Of a DNA stretch of 64,000 nucleotides, positions 1 to 57,700 are shown in pieces. Under the pieces are notes generated by a model. That model did no database searches, was not told the DNA's origin, and was given only the letters and a program-made list of their open reading frames with translations. The first letter of the stretch is position 1. Every line of letters begins with the position of its first letter. Made by a program: the position numbers and the translations under genes. Source of the stretch: Lycocorax pyrrhopterus obiensis (lineage: Eukaryota > Chordata > Aves > Passeriformes > Paradisaeidae); the NCBI GenBank assembly GCA_014706295.1, contig JACSVZ010000016.1, forward strand, positions 9,095,168-9,159,167, read 5' to 3'.

Positions 1-667
1 CTCCAAGTTTTCTTATGCTTAAAGTTACCAGCATATTTATCCTACAGTAACACAGTTTCAACATCCTCACAAATGCATGTTATTAATGCTTTGTTATAAG
101 AATTGCTTTCATTGTGGATTGCCTCCTACATCCCCAAGCATCATGCCATTACTAGTTCTAACACAGCATTTTAGTACTGGTCTAATCAATATGAAATTCC
201 TCTCTTGTATGCATACAAATTAAGCATTGTAGTTCTATAAACTCTGCTTAGAGTCTTGTTTTTGAAAAAATGTTGTCTACATTGCACTCTGCATATGAAA
301 AGCAGGCTGAACTTGGCTTAGCAAAAAAAACTCTAACAAGTTTCTACTCACTTTTGACTAACAGTCAAAAAGCCCAAACCACTCAAACCACTGAGGTCCC
401 TTCAAGATCACATGTACTACTTTTCTACAGGTAAAAGATGATGCTGAGTGATGCATTCAAATTAGATTGGGGGGGGGGGGGGGAAGTCAAAGCAAAACTG
501 CTACAAAGAAAGAATCAGACTATAAAGCTGATGGAAGGCATCTTTTTCTCATCCTTACATTCTCAATGGGTTTGCTTTTATTTTACAAAATTCTGAAGTT
601 ACTAAAAAATATGCATTGGCTTACTTTTAAAAAGAGATACAATATTTACATAATCTTGATTTTCTAC
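1..667 (-). other. CUL3: CUL3 intron 12 (partial)
   Basis: AT-rich intron sequence with the donor at 667-662 and the acceptor outside the window. It contains a run of 15 G at 469-483 (C15 on the CUL3 strand). No exon or repeat family was recognised. Confidence 0.85.
469..483 (+). repeat. Poly-G run, 15 bases
   Basis: An uninterrupted mononucleotide run of 15 G, inside CUL3 intron 12. It is likely length-polymorphic and hard to sequence accurately. Confidence 0.9.
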
Positions 668-47933
<47,266 letters not shown>

Positions 47934-48162
47934 CTTCGGGCCCGGCGGCGCCTCCGGCGCGGGGCGGCAGAGCCGGGGGACGCGCGGCGGGGCGGCAGAC
48001 CCGGGAACGGGGCCGGGGGAGGCCGCTGGCGACCTTCGCTGCGAGTGCGGCCCCCGGGGGGCGCGGAGGGCGCGGGGGCCGGGCCGACCGGGCCGGGCCG
48101 GGCGGGAGAGGCGGCGGCGCGGGCCCCTCGCTCCGCTGGCGGCGCTTCCTTCAGCCTCCGCC

Positions 48163-48174
48163 GCGATGGCGGAC
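48163..48174 (+). promoter_or_regulatory. YY1-like motif in CUL3 5' region
   Basis: GCGATGGCGGAC resembles the YY1 consensus AAGATGGCGGC, sharing the GATGGCGG core. YY1 sites of this kind sit just downstream of the start site in many CpG-island promoters. On the plus strand the ATG also has a strong start context (see rejected items). Confidence 0.45.
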
Positions 48175-48203
48175 AAACATCGCTCACTGCGCAGGGCCGG
48201 GCG

Positions 48204-48271
48204 CCCCCCCTTCCCTTCCTTCCCTTCTCTTCCTTCCCTTGCTCTGCTTCCCTTCCTTCCCTCCCCTCCCA
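48204..48271. repeat. Polypyrimidine tract (homopurine on CUL3 sense strand)
   Basis: About 68 bases are almost pure C/T on the plus strand, built from CCCTTCCTT-like units. The minus strand is therefore G/A-rich. One end contains four G-runs in GGGAGGGGAGGGAAGGAAGGG, a G-quadruplex-type pattern. Mirror-like purine tracts can also form triplex DNA. The tract lies in the probable 5'UTR or core promoter of CUL3. Confidence 0.7.
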
Positions 48272-48301
48272 CCGCCCGGCACACTCGGATCCGGCCGCGG
48301 T

Positions 48302-48346
48302 GGGGCGGGGGCGGCGGGAGGGCCGGGGGCGGGGGCGGAGGGGGGC
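48302..48346 (+). promoter_or_regulatory. G-run cluster / GC boxes, G-quadruplex potential on plus strand
   Basis: This 45-bp stretch has at least six runs of three or more G, with GGGGCGGGG Sp1-type boxes. The G-rich strand is the plus strand, which is the template strand for CUL3. It lies immediately downstream, in the CUL3 direction, of the paired palindromes. Confidence 0.65.
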
Positions 48347-48354
48347 CTCGCCGC

Positions 48355-48384
48355 TCTCGCGAGGCTTCCGACGCTCTCGCGAGA
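48355..48384. promoter_or_regulatory. Paired TCTCGCGAG palindromes (BANP-type motif)
   Basis: TCTCGCGAGG lies at 48355-48364 and the full palindrome TCTCGCGAGA at 48375-48384. Their starts are exactly 20 bp apart, about two helical turns. TCTCGCGAGA is the CpG-island promoter element known to be bound by BANP when unmethylated, and it drives housekeeping genes. An ETS-like CTTCCG (48365-48370; CGGAAG on the minus strand) lies between them. The motifs are seen directly; occupancy is inferred. Confidence 0.7.
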
Positions 48385-48469
48385 TTGTCCCGTCTCCGGC
48401 GGGCCGTCACCGCCGCGGCGGGCGGGGAGTGGAGGGCGGGGAAGGCGCGCGGGGGGGGAGGGCGCCGCT

Positions 48470-48475
48470 GATTGG
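48470..48475 (-). promoter_or_regulatory. CCAAT box (CCAATC on minus strand)
   Basis: GATTGG on the plus strand reads CCAATC in the CUL3 direction. It is set in CGCTGATTGGCGG, a good NF-Y context. It lies about 90 bp upstream of the paired TCTCGCGAG motifs, which is a usual distance for a CCAAT element in a TATA-less promoter. Confidence 0.55.
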
Positions 48476-48597
48476 CGGAAAGCAGAGCCGCGCGAGGGGG
48501 GCGGGGCCAAGGCGGGCGGGCGGTGCGTCCCGTGAGGGGCGGCGGGGCTGCGGGTGCTCGGGGGAGTTCCCAGCCCCGGCGGTGCTGCAGGATCGCG

Positions 48598-48790
48598 GAG
48601 TCATCCGGGTTGGAAGAGAGCTGTAGGATCATCCAGTCCAACCGTCCACTCGGCGCTGCCACTGTAATCCCATAGCCACGCTAAACCACATCACCCAGCG
48701 CCAGATCCAGACGCCTCTTAAACACCTCCAGGGATGGCGACTCAGCCACCTCCCTGGGCAACCTAGTCAAACGCCTGGTCCATATCCCAC
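48598..48790 (-). mobile_element. CR1 LINE fragment, 3' end
   Basis: Minus-strand translation gives RLPREVAESPSLEVFKRRLD, the hallmark C-terminus of CR1 ORF2. It is followed by a CR1-type tail: GGTGATGTGGTTTAG, then a variant of TTGGACTTGATGATC, then CTCTTCCAACC. The tail ends in degenerate 8-mer-like repeats near 48598. The element is 5'-truncated, as most CR1 copies are. It is transcribed in the same direction as CUL3 and its 3' end lies about 120 bp upstream of the CCAAT box. Its left boundary with the CpG island is approximate. Confidence 0.85.
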
Positions 48791-49054
48791 TTGTCGAGCT
48801 TTGTGGCAGTTGTTTCATTAGACTTAAAGTGTTGGTGTTGGTGCCATTACAGGGAAGCGCCAGCGGGCCCCGCAGCTGCTGCAGCCCCGCGGGCAAACGG
48901 GGCACGGCCCCGGCCGGGCAGCACCTGCCCCGTGCCTGGTACCTGGTGTCAACCTGGCACTGCGTTCCTTTTCCTGTTCCTTGCTCTTGGAAGTCTCCCG
49001 GCTGCCAGGGCTGCCCCTGTGAATCGTGCCAGCGGCAGGCGGGTCCCGCCGCAG
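48791..49054. other. GC-rich shoulder upstream of CUL3 promoter
   Basis: This stretch lies between the CR1 tail and the minisatellite. It is G+C-rich, CpG-containing sequence near 48850-49050, separated from the main island by the CR1 insertion. No gene was recognised; ORFs crossing it run on into the minisatellite. Confidence 0.6.
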
Positions 49055-49250
49055 AGTGCCGTGATGCAAGGCAGGTGTATTCACCGATGCTCGGTGTCTG
49101 CACAGTGCCGTGGTGCAAGGCAGGTGTATTCACCGATGCTCGGTGTCTGCACAGTGCCGTGGTGCAAGGCAGGTGTATTCACCGATGCTCTGTGCCTGCA
49201 CAGTGCCGTGGTGCAAGGCAGGTGTATTCACCGATGCTCTGTGTCTGCGT
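49055..49250. repeat. 49-bp minisatellite, four copies
   Basis: Four head-to-tail copies start at 49055, 49104, 49153 and 49202. Each begins AGTGCCGTG and contains GGTGTATTCACCGATGCTC. The copies are nearly identical: A versus G at the tenth base, CGG versus CTG near the end, and a changed last two bases in copy 4. Since 49 is not a multiple of three, all three frames stay open, which explains the overlapping ORFs here. They are not genes. Confidence 0.95.
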
Positions 49251-51764
49251 CGCAGTGCATGCCTGAGAAATGAGGGTGCCACCTGAGGCAATGCTTACAT
49301 CTGCCCGGAGCTAAATATAGGTCGTTCAGCAAAGGGCAGTTGCTGTAGAAGGGAAGAATGGTTAGAAAATGTCAGATTCTGTAAATTAGCAGAGAGGCAT
49401 CTCTGAAAGTTAGGCTGGTCAGCCAGAAAGAATCTAGGTCCCAGATGCCAGGGGACTGACTGAAAAGTTAGTGGGTTTTGAAGCTGAAATGTGCGTCAAA
49501 ACATGTCTTGCTCAAGATCCCCCAAAGGAAGGAGGTGGCATAGCCAGGAAGAGAATTTCTTTCGGGTGACTCTTGAACTGGATTCTGAATACCAGGGCAT
49601 TGTGTGATGCACATTTTGCATCCAGCTCCACGTACCTCCATCATTGCTGTTTTCCTACAGGTGCCTGTACGCTGCACATGTCTGCAGGGCACAGAAGCAG
49701 CATTCCTTCTCTGAGCTAGTTTACCTTCTGTAACAGTGACTTCGCCAGTTTTGTCTCTTGGAGTTGGTTACAAATACTTCCTATTGGGACTATGCTTGTT
49801 CATATACAACATATTTTTTTAATCTCCTGATCAGAATTAAGTATATACGCCTAGAGTAGGTGTTATCTACGAGCAACACAATAAACAATGATTGCAACAT
49901 GACTATGCAATAGGAACCAGTTCTTTTCAAAATTACAGTATAGTCAAAATGCAGATCAAACAAAGATGAGATGAGAAGGGAAAGGTTACGAGTTGTTAAT
50001 ACGAAGAATATGGCTTACACATTGTTTCAATATAATTTCAATGTCATTTCTCCTCCTAAGTACTTCCTTTGCCAAATGAGGACAACCTCTTCTGTTAATA
50101 TGGTTTTTTTCCCATTCCATGACAGTTAAGATAAAGTAATTTGAAAAACTTTAATTTTGGCTCTTGTAAAAATAGTCTCCAGAACAAAGTAAAAGTAAAT
50201 TTATACAAAAACACAGATTTTTCATTTTTAAAATGTCACAAGAACACTTTTCAACAAATTTAGTGCTCTTTTCAAAACCCAAGACTTTCCCCGCAAACCA
50301 TTTTTGAGGAACTGGCATTACTTCTTTCAAGAAAGAAGAAAAAGAACAACTTTTACTGTCCCCATTACTGCAGATGTCTCTGGATTAACTTCTCTAATGA
50401 TTGTTTCTGTGCTTCCTGACACTGGCCTTATGCTTATGGCAGCCCTGGAACCACCAGCCTCTTGCCTTCTCTTCATCTAAGTTGCTTTTAATGCACATTT
50501 TTAATCTAAAAGTGGAAGAGTGCTGACTCACCCTCAGACACCGTTCAGGCTGGCACATTACATTCAACAAAAAATAAAATTATGCTCCTACCATGTAATC
50601 TCAATTCTCATGTCAAATAGCTTTCTTTTACACATGATTTTGTAGCTACCACACACTAGCACAAGTGTAATGATAGTTCTAATTTTGTTACTAAAAGCTG
50701 AATTTGGAGCCTGAGCCTTCTTTTGGTGCAGATTTATGACCCAATGTGTCATATCTGCTAACACAGGTTCCTCTGTAGCTCCTCCTTTCATGTCTGAGGT
50801 CTGTTCTGTGACTGTCCAAGGTGGAGACAATTACCATTTTTTTAATGTAAACTTTCTATTTTCATACTTAATGTACAAAATGAGGTTTCACTAAAAGTTA
50901 CCCTTTGAGCTTACACAGAGAACCAATTGAGACGTTTGTTATGTGCGTATAATGTTATTTCCAGGTGGGTCAAGCCAGAAGGAAAACAGGCAGGTGGAGG
51001 AGGACAGATTAGCATAGGAAGAGTGAGGCATCCTATGGCTTACCCGGGTCACCCCAGCTGTGTCCCAAACATCTCATGTCCTTCTGCAATCCGGCCACAA
51101 GGGAAGGGTTCTTGAGTACAAGAGGGTCACCCCTATTGGAAAGTTCACATCTGAGCATTGAGCAGCCTTAAACCCAGCTTACAGCAACCACAACAACATG
51201 CACAGCTATGAAGATCCCCAAAATGTACCCTTGTGCGGAGAAGACATCAGCATTCTCCCAAGCAGTCATTTACAGTTTGGTTTTTATATTTTCCTGAAGT
51301 CCTGTCAGTCCTCTGATTTTAGATACTGATGATATCACTAAATGACACTGGACATTGCTTAGGTGCCTGCCAGTCCACACAGAGTATCTCCACCTGATAA
51401 CACGTTACCATCTTGCTGCCAGCACCAGCAGAATGGCCCTTTGCATTGACCTGTGTGTCTTGAAGGTCACAACAAATCTTTAATTACTTAAATACTGGGT
51501 TTACAATCTGATTTATATCTTAACATATAATCTTAATCATCTGAAAGGCATCAGAAATTTTAGAAGAAAGTAAACAGCACATTACATTGGAATCAATCTA
51601 AATTTACATTTTTATATATAGACCTTTAAAAGCAGAACATAGCTTGTGTTAACTTCCAGAAAAATATTCACTACATACCTGTGCAAGTATGATTTTTTTA
51701 TTTCAAATGGTGACTTTTTGCTTGGTAAGACTTCATTGTGCTTCACCAAAGCCAGGAACCGTGA

Positions 51765-51787
51765 TTTTTTTTTTTTTTTTTTTTTTT
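51765..51787 (+). repeat. Poly-T run, 23 bases
   Basis: An uninterrupted run of T. No adjacent SINE-like or processed-gene sequence was recognised on the minus strand, so it is listed only as a simple repeat. Confidence 0.9.
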
Positions 51788-54700
51788 AAATAACCATCCT
51801 TTCCAAGGAATCCTACATGCATATTCTCAGGTCTTCCTTACGTAGGGGTGAGGGATTGAAATACAAAAGCATAAAGAAAAAAGTATTTCTATCACAGAAG
51901 GATGCAGAATGACCACATCCTGGTCTGCAGAGCACCTAAATGCCTGACTGCAAACCCAGGGGCAAGCATTTCAGGGCTTGAACTCACTGTAAAGTAAAAA
52001 AATTAAATAAATAAAATAAAATAGCATTTGCTTATGTGGTGGGAAAAACAGTGAGATCCCTCCCTGTAAAGCCCAGATTCAGGGGGAGGGCTTCCCTCCC
52101 CCCATTCTCTTTATTATTTTTAACTTTTTTCTGTAAGTGCCTGCATCATTTGCACGTGATGGTTGCTTTCAGATTTGCATGACTGATACGTGACACAGTA
52201 ACCGTATATAAGACAGTTCAAGAATCCAATGAATGAACTGCAGAGTGGCTTTTAATAGATCATATTGAGGATTCTGCCAAAAGCAGAATCTCACTCTAAA
52301 TCACTGAAAGAACAAAAAAAGCTCAGGACGAGTAGATAAATGTATACTTTTAGTGCCTTAATTCCTTCCCTGCAAATCAAAACCTGATTTGTGTACAAGG
52401 TTCCTAGATTTCAGTAGGTACAGGGACAATAGCTTCCTGTAAAAACAGGATCACTATTCAGAAATATGATTTAGCAGGACACTATTACATTTCTCTTTGA
52501 AGAAACAGAACAATTTCAAGGCGTAGTGTTTCACATTATTTCTATCCACTTAGAGACTCTTTTTTTCTTTCCTGTATGTCCTGGGTGAAGAAAAAGCTTG
52601 TTTTTATCTTCCTCAATCACTTCTTCAAAGGAGTTAAGGCAGAGGTATAATTCACTGTAATAAAGCTACCTGCACTTCAGGTAGATCTGTAAGTTTGGAG
52701 TTGGTTTTTTTCTTATTTCTTCATTCTCTGGAAATAACATACAGACTGTTTTATTTACTTTAACAAGGAGCACAGTTGGGTTTTATCTTTTGTGTTGTTT
52801 GGGGTCTTTTTTGACATGGTAGAGGCAGTAGGGGTGGCTGAGAGGCCTGGGGGTGCAGTGAAAGGCTGTGGAATGGCAAGACAAGAAGGAAAACAAGCAG
52901 CATAAAGTTATTCACTTGCTCACTCATGGAAACTTGTTGCTTGGAACATTTGGCTAGGATGTGTTTAAATTTAATTTCTGTTGCATGTAAATGCCACCAC
53001 AAACACAGTGAATGCTAAAATATGACTGTCTAAATAGCTCAACAGTTTCAAAATTAAACCAGACTAAATTACTTTCAAATATTTTTGCAAGTAGGAAGAA
53101 AAAGAGATGTTGAGGTACTGTCTCAACCCTATTTTCTCTGTTACTGACTTGACTTACAGACAAAACCCTTGCTGATGGGCACGGCTTAAGCCAGGTTCTC
53201 CCTCAGAGCTCTGTGCATCGCTTTCCACGCCATCAGCCTGCCAGGAGCAGGCTCCACCAGCACTTGTTGCACAAGACCTGCCTGCAGTGCCGGCAGACTC
53301 GCAGTGGACTGTTTACAGCAGAGGGCTGAGGACGGGCAGGAGGAGATGATGAGGTTGCTGTAATGAGCACATCATGTAGTGGCACATTTCAAAAACAGGT
53401 CTAACCAGACAATGCACATAATAACCAAAATTAATGCTGTCCAAACAGCACTGGCTTCCCTTTCAGTACCTGACCCATTTCAGGATCGTTGGAATAATAC
53501 TGAAGTCCTTAACAGACTAAGTCAAGTGTCAGTTCCAGTGCAAACTCCCATCTCTAATGCATGTCTTTGACGGTGATCTTGCACAATGTGACTGCAAAAG
53601 ATAGGAGCAAACTGATGGCCTGTAGTTCCCCAGCACTGCAGCTTCTGTGATGGCAGCAATTGCTGTAACCACTGCGCCATCAGCTGCTTTCACACCCTGC
53701 CAGGGTCTCTGTCAAACAGGGACTGCAGCAGCACTGTGGGTGAGTGTCTGTGTCCTCACCGCTACAACTGCTGCAACAGGAGAGGGTGTCCCATCGGGAA
53801 CAGGCAGGCTCCTGGCTTACAGCCCCATTTTCTAGCTGTGAAACCACTGCTCCACTGTCAAGTGCAGAGTTTAAACAGGCTTTCAGTAGTGTGACAGGAG
53901 ATTTAGTTGGAGCAAATCGTTTGTGCCAGGCTCACATTAGAAAAAAAAAAAAAATCATGCTACAGCATTCCAACCGAGAGTGAAAGCTGCAGTGGTGTGG
54001 TCAGACAAATGGTTCAGGTTCAGAAATTTCCCCTATCACATCACAACAATCTGCCCTTAAGAGGTGAACAGATGTGAACATATTGTGTCAGAAGATAGCC
54101 TCAAAAAGCCAGATGCTTCAAAATACTCAAGGCAACCTTTCAGGAAAAAAAACCCAACCCAGTTTCTGTTACAAACCATGGATGAAAATATTGTGTACCA
54201 ACCCAAGTAAAAGTTAAAAAGCTGCACCAGTACCATCATACTACACAAACACCTACCAAAAGGTGGTTTAAAGCACCCATGTGGGAGAGTGGTTTCTGAG
54301 AGTACTACCATTTAAATAGAGTAGGAAAAGACAGCCCAACAAATTGGTTGGAAACTGAAGCAAGATCAAAAACAATGCAACACTAAAGATAATTATTCCT
54401 TACAACTATTTACCTACATATGTGACAGATCTCTCATTATTCAACCTGTCAAATGAAGCTTAGTAACTTGCTAAATACCAAGTCAGAGTCCAAATGGCGT
54501 GAGTTCTGTCAGGACTAGCCACTAATGCCACATTCTTCCAGAACTTCTGGATTTATTCACTTCAGTAGTAAGAGCAGCAGCAGCTCTTGCCACCATCTGC
54601 AGATGCAGGTATGTAACGTAGACTTTTGGGAGCATTTACCTGCTGCTTTGTGTGGCACAGACAGTGCTGATGGAGAATGTCTGAGATAGCTGACAAATTT

Positions 54701-57700
54701 TTCTGCGTAGGAGATCTAGTGTCTTAGTACCAATTCAGTTTCTGTGGGATTGGAGGAAGTTACTTTGAAGCTTGAGGGAAAAACACATTTCGCATTTTTC
54801 ATGGTTACACTCACCAGAGATTGCTTTATTTGTGGCTGTTACTGACTTTCACGCCTCAACTATTCTGTTTCCTGTTTGCTAAGTGACAGAGAATTGCTTG
54901 CCTTGCATACTTAAAATGCCTGTACATTTGTGGCCTTTTCACATTCAGGTAAAACTCTAGGTTTCCCATGTGGGAATTTTCTTCCTCTAAAATGTATATG
55001 TTGTTCCAAAAGTTACTTCTGCATGGGAGAAGGCTCTACCCAGGTGTAGTTTTCATCTTTTCCAGGTCCTTTACACTGGCGCCGCAAGCCTTGCGCAGCA
55101 AAGTGACTAATGTTCAGTCTCATGTCAGGTATCTAGTGGCCAAGCAGCTGTGCCAGTTTAAGATGTGACCAACATCCAGGTGTTTGTCATCGCTCTGCGG
55201 CAGCTGTACAGTCAGCCCAGAGCATAAAAGGCTGTATAAAAAAATCAGTGTTTAAATTCCAGTGGAAAAGTCAGGCGGGGGAACTCACATCACTCCTACC
55301 AGCACTTACTAACCTGCTGTCTTTGCACTAAAACCCGTGATGAATGCCCAGATGATTTATTCTGACATCTAAGCTGTACCAGGAGGAAGGTAATTTCCAG
55401 TTTATGGCTGGGGATGGATGTCTTCAAGCGCCACAAAGCCATTTCTACAATGACCATGTGACTGAAGACTCAGAAAACAGTCATTATTTTACAGACAGCT
55501 GGTAAACATCCTCTTCTAGACCTGGTTCTGCAAGCTTAAGATGCCAGGCATCTGGAATGGGCATTCCCATAAAACAGGGCTCTCCCTGTAGCTCAATGAA
55601 CTGGAATTGTGCTACTCTTTTCCTAATCTGCCTGAGACAAAGCATGCTGGTTAATCAAGCCTGCCTTTGGCAGCTGTTTGATCTAACCCAGCAGAACATG
55701 CCTGAAACAGAGTACTGTGCATTTATTGCCTTGGATACACCTTTTTGACAGAGTTGTGCTGTTGGTAACTCCTGGTTGTGGTGAAAATGCAAAACTGGAG
55801 GCAGAGAGAGCAAGACTTTTGGCCGTTAAAGGGGTTTGCGAAATGGTAATGGCACATGACCATCAAGTAGTCAAGCAAGTTGCACAGTACAACTGTCCAT
55901 TTTTTTTTAGTGCTGCTTAAAAAATGCAAAACATCCATGAAAAACACAACTGTCTTTCAGCCTTTAAGCAGCTCTCAACTCACAAGGTTGAGTTCAATTC
56001 AAGAAGTGATCTTTTAACAGCTTTTATTCCATGACAATAAATTCAGACAAGATGCCTCTTTAAACCCTAAGATTATTGCTAATATCTTTACTACACTGTT
56101 ATCTAAGAGCCAACAAACAGTACTTTTATCTGGCACTAGACAAGCACAGAAAAATAGGTGATGTTCTGCAAAAAGGTTTGCAAAAGATGCAGATAAGGCA
56201 GGTTATGGGGAAGGTGTGGTGGGAAGGAAGATGTGTTTTCAGGAATGGGATGATGGTTCTTGGACTTACAGTCTGAAAGGAGGCCTAAAGCAAATGAGAA
56301 AAAGAAAAAGATCACATAGGAGATATCTTGAACGTGGTGTGAACATGCATGAGATCACCTTGGTATGCATCTCCCTCTTGTGCAGAGTCCAGTGAGTTTG
56401 GCAAAGCAGGCCCATGTGTGCTGCACCTGGCTTTTGGAACAGTCATGACATGGATGCAAGATAAAAATAAACTTTGGATGCCAATGAGTTATTTGTTTGA
56501 TCTTCAAGAAATACCTAAACAGATAATGTTCTCATGAGAGGGCATGGTGTGTCAGCAGCACAGATCCATTCCCATTAAATGGCTACAGTTTCTCAAGACA
56601 TTAAAAGACAAAATGCAGAAAAACCAATGGATGAAGAGCTACATACACCTGAATAAAAGTCTATATGCAAGACCATCTTCCCAGGATGGATGTATCAGAT
56701 GTATGGCAAAATTTTCCTGATATAAATACAATGCATTAAGAAAAGTTCATTGTTACTGATGTACTTTACACAAGCCTGCTGTGTTGATAAAAAGAAAATA
56801 AGTATTTGATCAAGCAGTGACACCTTTTCAAGGTGATACTCAGGTGGGCAATCACATTTCTTAGTGTCTCTCTCTGACCCAAATTCTTTCTAGGGTTTGA
56901 AATCAGCTGTGGCCAGATCGCAAGGCTTATTTGGCTCCAGCTACATGGCTAGGGGATGTTTTATTCATGTCATTACTGAAATCACTACTTCAATTTAAAA
57001 TGCTGTCAGACAGACTGCAGATTCTGCCCATAGAGGATAAGCCAAGCAATATTCCTCAAATGAGCTGTGTTGCACATAGCACTCCCGAAAATCAATTTTT
57101 ATTGCATATACCATTGATATTTCTTAATCTGAGCAAACAGCAAGTTCGATACCACTGTAAAAAAAAAAAAATCTGGCTCTGTAAAACACTTCTCTTTTAG
57201 TATGGAGAGAGAATACTAGTAGTAATTTCAAGACAGATGATAAGAATTATTCCTGGGAGATAATTTTCTTCTTCTCTGTTTAATGGGATCCTTCCACTAT
57301 CTAACTGGGAGTGGAGGAATAAGAAAAAAATCCTTCAAATTGCTTAACAAGAATCTCCCTCACCAGCTTTTCTGGTTCCTCTAATTGAGAAATTATAAGA
57401 GCTAGGGATAGGCATGTTATTGTCAGAAACCTTTTGCAGCCAGTAACATGGATCCAGTTACATGCTTCATTACTTTCTACTGGTTTCACAAATGTAGTGT
57501 ATTAAAAAAAACCAAACAAAAAGGATGTGAAAACACAAAAAACCCCCAATAATCTGGCATTTTCAAAATGCTACAATTTCGTTTTTTGGTCAGTATTATT
57601 ACAAATTTCCTTCCATTTTACTTTAAAGGCCATTGTAAGGGATATTTCTGGCGTCTCCAGTATGCAAGACAACTGTATGTATGCAGATCATACACCATCA

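Noticed and set aside
48166..48471. Plus-strand ATGGCGGACAAACATCGC with a strong start context, possible divergent gene
   Set aside because: After about ten codons the frame becomes Ser/Pro- and then Gly/Arg-rich low complexity with no homologue I know. The ATGGCGG is better explained as a YY1-like motif.
49055..49250. Array of near-identical repeats, considered as CRISPR
   Set aside because: There are no unique spacers; units are contiguous. The genome is vertebrate.
48791..49273. ORFs of 145-160 codons with repeated CIHRCSV and VYSPMLGV units
   Set aside because: They are translations of the 49-bp minisatellite, in which all three frames are open. Not a repeat protein.
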